NCBI GenBank assembly: GCA_021818065.1
Contig: JAKAFC010000006.1
Location: 1 to 35,827 of the forward strand
From: Pseudomonadota bacterium
Lineage (GTDB): Bacteria; Pseudomonadota; Gammaproteobacteria; Burkholderiales; Burkholderiaceae_C
Direction: 5' to 3'
Length of the DNA stretch: 35,827 nucleotides
This document shows positions 1-12,775 of this stretch, one piece after another (position 1 is the first letter of the stretch; each line of letters opens with the position of its first letter). Position numbers and translations under genes: made by a program. Below the pieces are notes generated by a model. It searched no databases. It saw nothing but the letters and a program-made list of their open reading frames with translations, and was not told the DNA's origin.

Positions 1-483
1 CAGGCTGTGCTTGAGCGTCTTTTTGCCGACCTTGCGCGCGCTCCACTCCGCGCCATCCAGGCGGATGCGGGCGAGTCGGTCGCCTTCGACCTTGCGCTCG
101 ATCCACATGAAAATTTCGGTGTAAACGGTCTGCGGGCAGGCATAGCCGCAGAACAGACGTCCGGCGACTGCCGTGAACAAAAACAGGCCGTAAGCCGAGA
201 TGATGAGCAGCAGCGCGAGGAAGATCACGTCCTGCGGCCAGAGGATCATGCCGAAGAAATAGAACTTGCGCGTCGACAGATCCAGCAGCACCGCCTGCCG
301 CCCATCCCATTGCAACCAGGGCAAGCCGTAGAACAGGGCTTGCGTCGCCACCACCATGAACACGCGCCAGTTGTTGAACCAGCCGGTGACCGACCGGGAA
401 TAGATTTTCTTGCGGACCTCGTACAACCATTCCTCGGAGGCCGAGATGTCTTCGTCGTGGGGGTCGGGCGCCTTGGCGTTCAT
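1..483 (-). CDS. ccoG: Cytochrome c oxidase accessory protein CcoG (partial, runs off the left edge)
   Basis: Manual minus-strand translation from ATG at 483 gives MNAKAPDPHDEDISASEEWLYEVRKKIYSRSVTGWFNNWRVFMV...CGYACPQTVYTEIFMWIERKVEGDRLARIRLDGAEWSARKVGKKTLKHSL, typical CcoG/FixG N-terminus; adjacent to ccoNOQP. Absent from the ORF track because it is truncated. Confidence 0.93.
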   Translation of the reverse strand, partial: MNAKAPDPHDEDISASEEWLYEVRKKIYSRSVTGWFNNWRVFMVVATQALFYGLPWLQWDGRQAVLLDLSTRKFYFFGMILWPQDVIFLALLLIISAYGLFLFTAVAGRLFCGYACPQTVYTEIFMWIERKVEGDRLARIRLDGAEWSARKVGKKTLKHSL

Positions 484-518
484 GGGCAGTGGAGTTGTTG
501 CTCGATGGGTGATTCAAA

Positions 519-555
519 CGCTGACGGGGCGCAAACCGTTTGCGCCCCGTCAGCG
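519..555. repeat. 37-nt perfect inverted repeat (18-bp arms, 1-nt centre) between ccoP and ccoG
   Basis: CGCTGACGGGGCGCAAAC-C-GTTTGCGCCCCGTCAGCG; the right arm is the exact reverse complement of the left. Confidence 0.95.
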
Positions 556-587
556 AAACCGTCAATCAGTCGCGGCCGACCCGCGCG

Positions 588-1532
588 TCACTTGGCGGCC
601 GCCGGGCCATGGCTGATGCTGTAAACGTAGGCGGCCAGAAGGTGAATCTTTTCCGGCGAAAGGAAATCCTTTTGCGCCGGCATCTGACCCGCCCGGCCCT
701 TTTCAATGGTGTGCGAAATGGTCTCGATGCTCGAGCCGAACAACCACTGGCGCTTGGGATCGGCCAGATCGGGCGCACCCAGCGCCTTGTTGCCGGTGCC
801 GTCGGCGCCGTGGCAGGCGGCGCAGGCTGCCGCGAACAACGGCTTGCCCTGCGCCGCCAGCTTGGCGTCGTTGGACATGCCACTGAGGCTGCGCACATAG
901 TTCGCCACCGCCACCACCCCGGGCTTGCCACCAACCGCCGCTTCCATCGGGGGCATCATCCCGAGGCGGCCGTTGGTGATGGTTTCCACCAACACGTCGG
1001 GGCTGTTGCCGTAGAGCCAGGCGTTGGCGTTATGGATGGTCAGATTGGGAAATCCCTTGGTGCCCCCGGCATCCGAACCGTGGCATTGCGAGCAATAGGT
1101 CAGGAACATGCGCTGACCCGTGGCCATGGCCGTGGGGTTGGCAGCGAGTTCGGGAATCGGCGTTTTCATGTAGCCGGCGTACAGCGGCTCGATGCGCGCA
1201 TCGAACGCGGCCGATTCCTGCTGGTACATCTTGTCGCTGGAGAAGCCGAGGTAGCCCTTGTAGAACGCCAGGCCGCCATACAGGCTCAGATAGACGATGC
1301 CGAACACCAGCGTCAGGATGAACAGCCCCATCCACCAGCGGGGCAAGGGGTTGTTGAACTCCTGCAGATCACCGTCCCAGACGTGGCCGGTGGTGGCGAT
1401 GGGATTGCCTGCCTTGTCCCGGAACACGGTCTGGCGCGCCGTGCCGCGCAGGAACAGGAACAAGGCGATGATGGACACGATGGTGACGCCGCCGATCCAG
1501 AAGGCCCACCCGGGGGAATAGAACTGGTTCAT
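588..1532 (-). CDS. ccoP: cbb3-type cytochrome c oxidase subunit III (diheme)
   Basis: 314 aa; two CXXCH motifs (CSQCH, CAACH), N-terminal TM segment, position in ccoNOQP order. Confidence 0.96.
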   Translation of the reverse strand: MNQFYSPGWAFWIGGVTIVSIIALFLFLRGTARQTVFRDKAGNPIATTGHVWDGDLQEFNNPLPRWWMGLFILTLVFGIVYLSLYGGLAFYKGYLGFSSDKMYQQESAAFDARIEPLYAGYMKTPIPELAANPTAMATGQRMFLTYCSQCHGSDAGGTKGFPNLTIHNANAWLYGNSPDVLVETITNGRLGMMPPMEAAVGGKPGVVAVANYVRSLSGMSNDAKLAAQGKPLFAAACAACHGADGTGNKALGAPDLADPKRQWLFGSSIETISHTIEKGRAGQMPAQKDFLSPEKIHLLAAYVYSISHGPAAAK

Positions 1533-1723
1533 GATTGGGACTTGTCTGAGTGCTTGGACGCATCGCCCTTGTCGAAGGACTCGGGCGGATGGTTTTTGGA
1601 GTCAAGGAAGGGGATCATTCCGTCCTTTTCGTGCGTCTTCTTGAAACGCGGGGAAAACGCCCACCACACAATCCCGGCGAAGACCACCATGGAAAGAACG
1701 AGAACGATCGAGCCGAACGACAT
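1529..1723 (-). CDS. ccoQ: cbb3-type oxidase subunit CcoQ/FixQ
   Basis: 64 aa single-TM protein (VLVLSMVVFAGIVWWAFSPRFKK); ATGA overlap with ccoP start. Confidence 0.92.
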   Translation of the reverse strand: MSFGSIVLVLSMVVFAGIVWWAFSPRFKKTHEKDGMIPFLDSKNHPPESFDKGDASKHSDKSQS

Positions 1724-1731
1724 GATTGGCC

Positions 1732-2373
1732 TCAGTAGTTGATGTAGTTGGCCTTGGACTTGTAATTGCTCAGCGCCGTCCCAAGCCCTTGCAGGTAGGC
1801 GATCAGCGCGTCTTCCTTGGTCTTGCCTTCGAGCTCCTTGGGCGCAGCGGCAATCTCGGCATCGGTGTAAGGCACACCCAGGGTGCGCATGGCGCGCATC
1901 TTGGCCTGGATCTCACCGGCTTCGGCCGGCTGATGCTGCAGCCAGGTGTAGGCCGGCATGATGCTTTCCGGCACCACATCGCGCGGCTGACGCAGGTGCA
2001 GGCGTTGCCATTCGTCGGAATACTTGCCGCCGACGCGCGCGAGGTCGGGGCCGGTGCGCTTGCTGCCCCACTGGAAGGGGTGGTCGTACACCGACTCACC
2101 CGCCACCGAGTAGTGGCCATAGCGTTCCACCTCGGCGCGCAGCGGGCGGATCATCTGCGAATGGCAGAGGTAGCAGCCCTCGGCCAGGTACACGTCGCGC
2201 CCTTCGAGTTGCAGCGCGGTGTAGGGTTTGACGCCAGGGATGGGTTGCGTCGTGCTCTTGTCGAAGAACAGGGGCACGAGCTGCACCAGCCCGGCAATGC
2301 TGACGACGATTGCCACCAGCACGATCATCAGACCCACGTTTTTCTCGATGGTCTCGTGACTGAAAGAAGCCAT
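1732..2373 (-). CDS. ccoO: cbb3-type cytochrome c oxidase subunit II (monoheme)
   Basis: 213 aa; [25 protein letters not shown] motif typical of CcoO/FixO. Confidence 0.97.
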   Translation of the reverse strand: MASFSHETIEKNVGLMIVLVAIVVSIAGLVQLVPLFFDKSTTQPIPGVKPYTALQLEGRDVYLAEGCYLCHSQMIRPLRAEVERYGHYSVAGESVYDHPFQWGSKRTGPDLARVGGKYSDEWQRLHLRQPRDVVPESIMPAYTWLQHQPAEAGEIQAKMRAMRTLGVPYTDAEIAAAPKELEGKTKEDALIAYLQGLGTALSNYKSKANYINY

Positions 2374-2391
2374 GAATGTCTCCGTGAATGA

Positions 2392-3843
2392 TCAGGCGTG
2401 GGCGTGGCTGAGCGCGGGAACCGGCGCATCCACGGGCTTGCCCTGACGGATGGTGCGGTAGGCGTTGTAGACCATGAGGCACATGCCGAAGAGGTAGATC
2501 GAGCCGCCAATGGCGCGAATGACGTACAGCGGAATGACGGCCTTGACGCTCTCGATGAAGCTGTAAGTCAGCGAGCCGTCGGCCTGCATGGCGCGCCACA
2601 TCAGCCCTTCGGTCACGCCGGCAACCCACAGCGAGGCGATGTACAGCACCACGCCGATGGTGGCCGTCCAGAAGTGGACTTCGATGAGCTTCTTGCTCCA
2701 CATCTGCGTTTGGCCCCACAGCCGCGGAATCAGGTAGTACAGGCTGCCCATGGTGATCATGCCGACCCAGCCCATGGCGCCCGAGTGCACGTGGCCGATG
2801 ATCCAGTCGGTGTAGTGACCCAGGGCACTCACCGTCTTCACCGACAGCATCGGCCCTTCGAAGGTGGACATGCCGTAGAACGACAGCGCGGTGATCAGGA
2901 ACTTGAGAATGGGATCTTCACGCAGCTTGTACCAGGCACCCGACAGCGTCATCATGCCGTTGATCATTCCGCCCCAGGAGGGTGCCAGCAGGATGAGCGA
3001 GAACACCATGCCCAGCGATTGCGTCCAGTCGGGCAGCGCGGTGTAGAGCAGGTGGTGCGGGCCGGCCCACATGTAGGTGAAGATCAGCGCCCAGAAGTGG
3101 ACGATGGACAACCGGTACGAATACACCGGGCGCTCGGCCTGCTTGGGGATGAAGTAGTACATCATGCCCAGGAACGAGGTGGTGAGGAAAAAGCCCACTG
3201 CGTTATGGCCGTACCACCACTGGATCATGGCGTCTTGCGCGCCGCCATAGACCGAGTAGCTCTTCCACGAGAACAGGCTGATGGGCAGCTTGATGTTGTT
3301 GACCACGTAGAGCAGCGCGATGGTGATGATGTAGGCGCCGAAGAACCAGTTGGCCACGTAGATGTGTGGGGTCTTGCGCTTGAACACGGTGCCGAAGAAC
3401 ACGATCGCATAGGCGACCCAGGTGACGACGATCAGCAGGCTGATGGGCCATTCCTGCTCGGCGTATTCCTTGGCGCTGGTGATGCCCAGCGGGTAGGTGA
3501 TGGCGCAGAGCACGATCACCGCAGTCCAGCCCCAGAAGGTGAACTCGGCCAGCTTGGGCGCGAACAGCGGCACCTGGCAGGTGCGCTGCACGATGTAGTA
3601 CGAGGTGGCGAACAGCGCCGTCCCACCGAAGCCGAAGATCACCGCGTTGGTGTGCAGAGGGCGCAGACGACCCCAGCTCAACCACTCCATGCCATATGTC
3701 ATGTCGGGCCAGACCAGTTGCACCGCGATGAACACGCCGACCAGCATGCCCACCACGGCCCAGACCAGGGTCATTACCGTGAATTTGCGCACCAGCGCGT
3801 AGTTGTATGTCTGTTTAAGCGTCAGATCGCTCATCTGCTCCAC
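2392..3843 (-). CDS. ccoN: cbb3-type cytochrome c oxidase subunit I
   Basis: 483 aa heme-copper oxidase subunit I with [31 protein letters not shown] and [17 protein letters not shown]. Confidence 0.98.
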   Translation of the reverse strand: MEQMSDLTLKQTYNYALVRKFTVMTLVWAVVGMLVGVFIAVQLVWPDMTYGMEWLSWGRLRPLHTNAVIFGFGGTALFATSYYIVQRTCQVPLFAPKLAEFTFWGWTAVIVLCAITYPLGITSAKEYAEQEWPISLLIVVTWVAYAIVFFGTVFKRKTPHIYVANWFFGAYIITIALLYVVNNIKLPISLFSWKSYSVYGGAQDAMIQWWYGHNAVGFFLTTSFLGMMYYFIPKQAERPVYSYRLSIVHFWALIFTYMWAGPHHLLYTALPDWTQSLGMVFSLILLAPSWGGMINGMMTLSGAWYKLREDPILKFLITALSFYGMSTFEGPMLSVKTVSALGHYTDWIIGHVHSGAMGWVGMITMGSLYYLIPRLWGQTQMWSKKLIEVHFWTATIGVVLYIASLWVAGVTEGLMWRAMQADGSLTYSFIESVKAVIPLYVIRAIGGSIYLFGMCLMVYNAYRTIRQGKPVDAPVPALSHAHA

Positions 3844-3914
3844 CTGTTGATAAAAAGAAACGAACCATCAAACTGTCATAAAGAACATCGTCATTTACTT
3901 ATGGACACACTGCG

Positions 3915-3928
3915 TTGACATGTATCAA
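3915..3928. promoter_or_regulatory. FNR/Anr-type binding site upstream of ccoN
   Basis: TTGACATGTATCAA (minus strand TTGATACATGTCAA) matches TTGAT-N4-ATCAA with one mismatch; 72-85 nt upstream of the ccoN ATG. Confidence 0.8.
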
Positions 3929-4000
3929 CACATTTCTATCCGTAAGGGTAAGCACTAGGAAGCGGGGTGTGTCAATGCGACACCCTGCCGCACGACGCCC

Positions 4001-4210
4001 TCAGTTCCGCGGTTCGGTCTGAGGGTGCTCGGCCTCGTCTTGCGTCGGCTTCGTGCTGGCTTTCGGCCGGTCGTCATCCATCAGAATTGCGTGCGCCGGG
4101 CCTTCCATATCGTCGAACTGGCCGCTGCGCGCGGCCCACCACAGTACGCCCACGATCAGCAGCACCAGCAGCACGCTGATGGGGATGAGAATGAGCAGGG
4201 AACCTTCCAT
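4001..4210 (-). CDS. ccoS: cbb3-type oxidase assembly protein CcoS
   Basis: 69 aa; MEGSLLILIPISVLLVLLIVGVLWWAARSGQFDDMEGPAHAILMDDD is the CcoS signature; 1-nt overlap (TGATG) with the ccoI stop. Confidence 0.95.
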   Translation of the reverse strand: MEGSLLILIPISVLLVLLIVGVLWWAARSGQFDDMEGPAHAILMDDDRPKASTKPTQDEAEHPQTEPRN

Positions 4211-6735
4211 CAGCGGCTTTCAGTGCGTCGCGTCGCCGCTGTGCGCTCGCGTCGCGCCAGACGGGCGGCGTTGAGCACCACCAGCAGCGAGGAGGAACTC
4301 ATGCCCACTGCGGCCCACACCGGCGTAATGAATCCGGCCACCGCCAGAGGGATGGCGATGAGGTTGTAGACCACGGCCCAGATGAGGTTCTGCCGCATCA
4401 CCCCCACGGTGCGGCGGCCGGTGGCCACCAGTCGTGGCAGGGCCCGCATGTCAGGGTGGTGCAAGATGACGTCAGCCCCGGCGCGGGCGATGGGCGCGGC
4501 GCCGGCAAAGCTCACCGACAGGTCGGCGGCGGCAAGCACCGGCGCATCGTTGACGCCGTCACCCACCATGGCCACCACCCGGCCCTGGGCACGCCACTGC
4601 CGCACCCGCGCCAGTTTGTCTTCCGGGCTGAGCCCACCCTCGGCATGCTTGAGCCCGAGTTGCGCCGCCCAGGCCGCCACGGTGCGCGGTGCGTCACCGG
4701 ACAACATCGCCACCTCGGCGCCGCCTTGCTGCAGCGCCTGCAGCGCCTCACGCGCACCGGGGCGCAAGGTCTCGGCAATGTCGAACACCGCCAGCGGCCG
4801 TCCATCCAGGCTCAGGCCGAGACGGGTGAGGGCGATGTCAGCATCCTGCGGTGCCGCGGCCTCGGCCACGCCGCTGAACGCGGCATGCCCCAGCCGCAGG
4901 GTCTGGCCCCGCCATTGCGCCTGCATGCCACCGTGCGGCACGGCCTGCAAATCGACCAGCGGCTCCAGGCGCTCGCCTGGCACCGCACCCGCCAGAAAGG
5001 CGCGTGCCAGCGGGTGCTGCACACCTTGTTCCAGCGCACGCGCCAGCGCCAGCACCTGCTCGCGATCGAACGCCGGGTCGCATACCCGCACCTGCGCCAC
5101 CACCGGCTCGCCGGTGGTCAGGGTGCCGGTCTTGTCGAACAACCAGAGATCGATTTTGGGCGCGCGATCGAGCGCATGGCCACGCGCCAGCAGCACACCG
5201 TGGCGCGACAGTTGCGCGGTGGATGCAGCCAACGCGGCCGGCACGGCCAGCGACAGCGCGCACGGACAGCTCACCACCAGCACAGCCACCAGAGTGGGCA
5301 CGATGCGCGCCGGATCCAGCCACCACCACAGCAGCACGGTGAGCGCCGCAACCACCAGCAGTCCCAGCGTGAACCATTGCGCGGCGACGTCGGCGAGTTG
5401 CGCCGAGCGCGGCTTACTCGCCAGCGCATGCTGCGTCAGCTCGACCATCTGGGCGATGCGGGTTCCCGCCCCGGTCTGCGTCGCCCGCACGACCAGGGGC
5501 GACTGCCGGTTCATGCTGCCCGCGAGAATGGCATCGCCGACCTGTTTGACGACGGCGCGACTCTCGCCGGTGAGCAAGGCTTCGTCCACGTGCGACTGGC
5601 CAGTCATCACCACGCCGTCCACGGCCGCGGCGCTGCCGCTGGGCAACTCCACCTCGTCGCCTGCCCGCACCTGGGTGATGGCGACGCTGCGCCAGTCGTC
5701 CTGCGCGCTGGTGCGCACGCGCACGGCCGCGGGCAACTGCTCCATCAGTTCTTCGGCGGCGTTGAGGCTGCGCTGGCGCAGGCCGTCTTCGATCAATCGC
5801 GCGGTGAGCAGCAACGCCAGGAACATCACCACCGAGTCGAAGTACACATGGCTCTGGCCCTGCGCCACGCTCCACACGCTGGCGGCGAAGGCACTCCACA
5901 GCCCCAGGGTGACAGGCACGTCCATGCCCAGGCGACGGTTGCGCACATCGCGCAGCGCTCCCATCAGAAACGGCCAGCCCGAGAACAGAAGGGCGGGCAG
6001 GGTGAGCGCCAGACTGCCCCACTGAAAGATGCCTTGTTCGGCACCGTTCAAGCCCTCAGGGTCGATGTAACCCGGCCAGGCAAACATCATCACCTGCATC
6101 ATCGCCAGCCAGGCCACCAGCGTGCGCAAAATGGCCAGGCGGCGCGCCCGACGGTGGTTCAGCTCGCTTTGATGGCGGGCATTGGGCAACGGCCGATAGC
6201 CCACTTCGGCCAGCGCCTGAAACACCTGGGGCAACTGCACCACACGCGCGTCCCACTGCAACGCGACCCGCCGCGTGGAGTAGTTGACGGTGGCGGCGAG
6301 CACACCCGGAATGCCGCGCAAGCGTTGCTCGATCAGCCAGACGCAGGCACCACAGTGGATGCCGTCCACGGCAATCTGGGTGCTCCATTTGGCGTCGCCC
6401 AGCGCGGTGGCGTAGGCAGTGAGGAAGGCGGGATCGGCCAGCGCCATCCACTGCTGGTGCAGGCGGTGGATTTCTTCCGGCGGCAGCGCGGCCATCGCGC
6501 CCTCGCCTGCGGTGCGGCGGTCGTAGTACGCGCACAGCCCGCCCTGCACGATGATCTCCGCCGCCGCGGCGCAGCCCTGGCAGCAGAAGCTGCGCCACTG
6601 GCCGTCGAGCTCCATGCGCACCGGGGCATCGCCCAGCGGCAGGCCGCAGTGATAGCAACCGACATCGGCAGATGGCACGGTGGGTGCAGGCGCTGACACC
6701 GCGGCGTCGGGCAAGGACAGACTGGAACTGGACAT
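4210..6735 (-). CDS. ccoI: Copper-translocating P-type ATPase CcoI/FixI
   Basis: 841 aa; N-terminal CxxC-rich domain, HMA GIHCGACVW, CPC (SCPCALSL), DKTGTLT, GDGVNDAPVL. Confidence 0.96.
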   Translation of the reverse strand: MSSSSLSLPDAAVSAPAPTVPSADVGCYHCGLPLGDAPVRMELDGQWRSFCCQGCAAAAEIIVQGGLCAYYDRRTAGEGAMAALPPEEIHRLHQQWMALADPAFLTAYATALGDAKWSTQIAVDGIHCGACVWLIEQRLRGIPGVLAATVNYSTRRVALQWDARVVQLPQVFQALAEVGYRPLPNARHQSELNHRRARRLAILRTLVAWLAMMQVMMFAWPGYIDPEGLNGAEQGIFQWGSLALTLPALLFSGWPFLMGALRDVRNRRLGMDVPVTLGLWSAFAASVWSVAQGQSHVYFDSVVMFLALLLTARLIEDGLRQRSLNAAEELMEQLPAAVRVRTSAQDDWRSVAITQVRAGDEVELPSGSAAAVDGVVMTGQSHVDEALLTGESRAVVKQVGDAILAGSMNRQSPLVVRATQTGAGTRIAQMVELTQHALASKPRSAQLADVAAQWFTLGLLVVAALTVLLWWWLDPARIVPTLVAVLVVSCPCALSLAVPAALAASTAQLSRHGVLLARGHALDRAPKIDLWLFDKTGTLTTGEPVVAQVRVCDPAFDREQVLALARALEQGVQHPLARAFLAGAVPGERLEPLVDLQAVPHGGMQAQWRGQTLRLGHAAFSGVAEAAAPQDADIALTRLGLSLDGRPLAVFDIAETLRPGAREALQALQQGGAEVAMLSGDAPRTVAAWAAQLGLKHAEGGLSPEDKLARVRQWRAQGRVVAMVGDGVNDAPVLAAADLSVSFAGAAPIARAGADVILHHPDMRALPRLVATGRRTVGVMRQNLIWAVVYNLIAIPLAVAGFITPVWAAVGMSSSSLLVVLNAARLARRERTAATRRTESR

Positions 6736-6768
6736 GCCGTCATCCTAGAAGCCGGGGACGGCGCCGCC

Positions 6769-6782
6769 TTGAGATGTATCAA
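6769..6782. promoter_or_regulatory. FNR/Anr-type binding site upstream of ccoI
   Basis: TTGAGATGTATCAA (minus strand TTGATACATCTCAA), one mismatch from TTGAT-N4-ATCAA; differs at one base from the ccoN box; lies in the short hrpA-ccoI gap. Confidence 0.75.
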
Positions 6783-6806
6783 GAAGTTTCTATCTATGGA
6801 TACGGG

Positions 6807-10793
<3,987 letters not shown>

Positions 10794-10840
10794 ACCGGGG
10801 GGCGGTCGAAGGCAACCTCACATTCTCGGATAATCAGGGC

Positions 10841-12166
10841 ATGATCGCCACGCAGGAACAATTCGTCGATTGGCTGCGCTCCGTTGCGCCCTATATCCAC
10901 GCCCACCGTGGCAAGACCTTCGTCGTCGCCATCGCCGGCGAACTCATCGCGGCGGGTCGCCTGAACGCCCTGGTGCAGGACGTGGCGCTGCTCACCGCGA
11001 TGGGCGTGCGCATCGTGCTGGTGCACGGCTTTCGACCGCAGGTCGAGGCCCAGTTGCGCGAGAAGGGCGTGGGCTCGCGCTACTCGCACGGCATGCGCGT
11101 GACCGACGAAATCGCCCTCGATGCCGCCCAGGAAGCCGCCGGTCAGCTGCGCTTCGAGATCGAGGCCACGTTCTCGCAGGGCCTGCCCAATACACCGATG
11201 GCAGGCGCCACGGTGCGCGTGGTGTCGGGCAACTTCATCATCGCCCGGCCAGTGGGCGTGATCGACGGCCTGGACTTCCAACACACCGGCCTGGTCCGCA
11301 AGGTGGACGCGCCCACCATCCAGCGCGCTCTGGAGTATGGCGCCGTGGTGCTCATGTCGCCCTTCGGCTACTCGCCCACTGGCGAGGCGTTCAACCTCAG
11401 CATGGAAGACGTAGCCAGCAGCGTGGGCGCGGCCGTCAAGGCGGAAAAGCTGCTGCTCATCACCGAAGTGGCCGGCGTCATCGACGACGCCCAGAACCTC
11501 ATCCCCGAACTCACCGTGGCCCAGGCCGAAACCCTGTTGGCGCGACTGCCCGATCCGCAGCAGCCCACCGACACCGCGTTTTACCTGCGGCATGCCGTGC
11601 GCGCGGTGCGCGGCGGCGTGACACGCGCGCACATCATCCCCTTTGCACTCGATGGTTCGCTGCTGCTCGAACTCTTCACCCATGACGGCGTGGGCACCAT
11701 GATTGCCGACGAGCATCTGGAACACCTGCGCCAGGCCACGGCCGACGATGTCGGCGGCATCCTGCAACTCATTGAACCGCTCGAGGAACAAGGCGTGCTG
11801 GTCAAACGCAGCCGCACCGAAATCGAGCGCGACATCAGCAACTACACCGTGCTGGAACACGACGGCATCATCTTCGGCTGCGCCGCCCTCTACCCCTACC
11901 CCCAGGAAAAGACCGGCGAAATGGCCGCCCTCACCGTCCATCCCTCGGCGCAGGGCCAGGGGGACGGCGAGCGCATTCTCAAACACATCGAACAGCGCGC
12001 CCGCGCCCAGGGGCTGCAGAGCATCTTCGTGCTCACCACCCGCACCATGCACTGGTTCATCAAGCGCGGCTTCGTGCTGGTGGAGCGCGAATGGCTGCCG
12101 CCGGAGCGCCGTCTGCGCTATGACGATCAGCGCCGCTCGCGCGTGCTGGTCAAACATCTGAACTGA
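10841..12166 (+). CDS. argA: Amino-acid N-acetyltransferase (N-acetylglutamate synthase)
   Basis: 441 aa; AAK-like domain ([14 protein letters not shown]) plus C-terminal GNAT domain ([21 protein letters not shown]); ArgA architecture. Confidence 0.95.
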   Translation: MIATQEQFVDWLRSVAPYIHAHRGKTFVVAIAGELIAAGRLNALVQDVALLTAMGVRIVLVHGFRPQVEAQLREKGVGSRYSHGMRVTDEIALDAAQEAAGQLRFEIEATFSQGLPNTPMAGATVRVVSGNFIIARPVGVIDGLDFQHTGLVRKVDAPTIQRALEYGAVVLMSPFGYSPTGEAFNLSMEDVASSVGAAVKAEKLLLITEVAGVIDDAQNLIPELTVAQAETLLARLPDPQQPTDTAFYLRHAVRAVRGGVTRAHIIPFALDGSLLLELFTHDGVGTMIADEHLEHLRQATADDVGGILQLIEPLEEQGVLVKRSRTEIERDISNYTVLEHDGIIFGCAALYPYPQEKTGEMAALTVHPSAQGQGDGERILKHIEQRARAQGLQSIFVLTTRTMHWFIKRGFVLVEREWLPPERRLRYDDQRRSRVLVKHLN

Positions 12167-12190
12167 GGGCACGCAAGCCCTTTTTCTTCT
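12166..12190 (+). terminator. Putative intrinsic terminator after argA
   Basis: AGGGC-ACGCAA-GCCCT followed by TTTTCTTCT; stem is only 5 bp. Confidence 0.5.
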
Positions 12191-12236
12191 CCGCCGCACG
12201 GCCAGCGCCGTGATGGCACCTCGCAAAGGAATGCTC

Positions 12237-12509
12237 ATGACACGCATGGTTCACTGCATCAAACTCGGCCGTGAGGCCGAAGGTCTCGACTACGCCCCCT
12301 ACCCCGGCGAACTCGGCGCACGGATCTACAACAACGTCTCCAAGGAGGCTTGGGCAGCCTGGCTCAAACACCAGACCATGCTGGTCAACGAAAACCGCCT
12401 GAACCTCGCCGATGCGCGCGCCCGTCAGTACCTTGCGCGGCAGATGGAGAAATACTTTTTCGGCGAAGGCGCCGAGATGCCCCAGGGGTATGTGCCGCCA
12501 ACGGCGTAA
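12237..12509 (+). CDS. yggX: Fe(2+)-trafficking protein / oxidative damage protection protein
   Basis: 90 aa [76 protein letters not shown], canonical YggX family; start moved from track (12210) to 12237. Confidence 0.95.
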   Translation: MTRMVHCIKLGREAEGLDYAPYPGELGARIYNNVSKEAWAAWLKHQTMLVNENRLNLADARARQYLARQMEKYFFGEGAEMPQGYVPPTA

Positions 12510-12745
12510 AGCGCCAAGACGCTACTCGCGGCGCTCGGTTGAGCACATACTCTATGCAGTATTTTTCTACACCTTGTTGGCCGCGGCTACAACAATTCAC
12601 GCAATCATGCAATCAACACTAAACACAATGTGGTGTATGCGCGGGGCCCAATAGGATGGCTGCAGTCACATCAATACTCATTTCAGTATTTTTGGCCGTT
12701 GGCTGTGTTGCACGAGCATGGCCAGCGTTTCATCCACCAGCGGAG

Positions 12746-12762
12746 GCCGGGCGTCACCCGGC
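12746..12762 (+). promoter_or_regulatory. Hairpin directly abutting the ribosome-binding site of the FadL-like gene
   Basis: GCCGGG-cgtca-CCCGGC immediately followed by GGGAGA and ATG at 12776. Confidence 0.45.
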
Positions 12763-12775
12763 GGGAGACATTTCA

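Noticed and set aside
7-624. 205-aa plus-strand ORF at the left edge
   Set aside because: Lies antisense to ccoG, the palindrome and the 3' end of ccoP; no domain.
2398-3918. 506-aa plus-strand ORF over ccoN
   Set aside because: Antisense shadow of ccoN; His/Asp/Gln-rich composition typical of reverse-frame artefacts.
4456-6696. 746-aa and other long plus-strand ORFs over ccoI
   Set aside because: Antisense shadow of a clear P-type ATPase; no domains.
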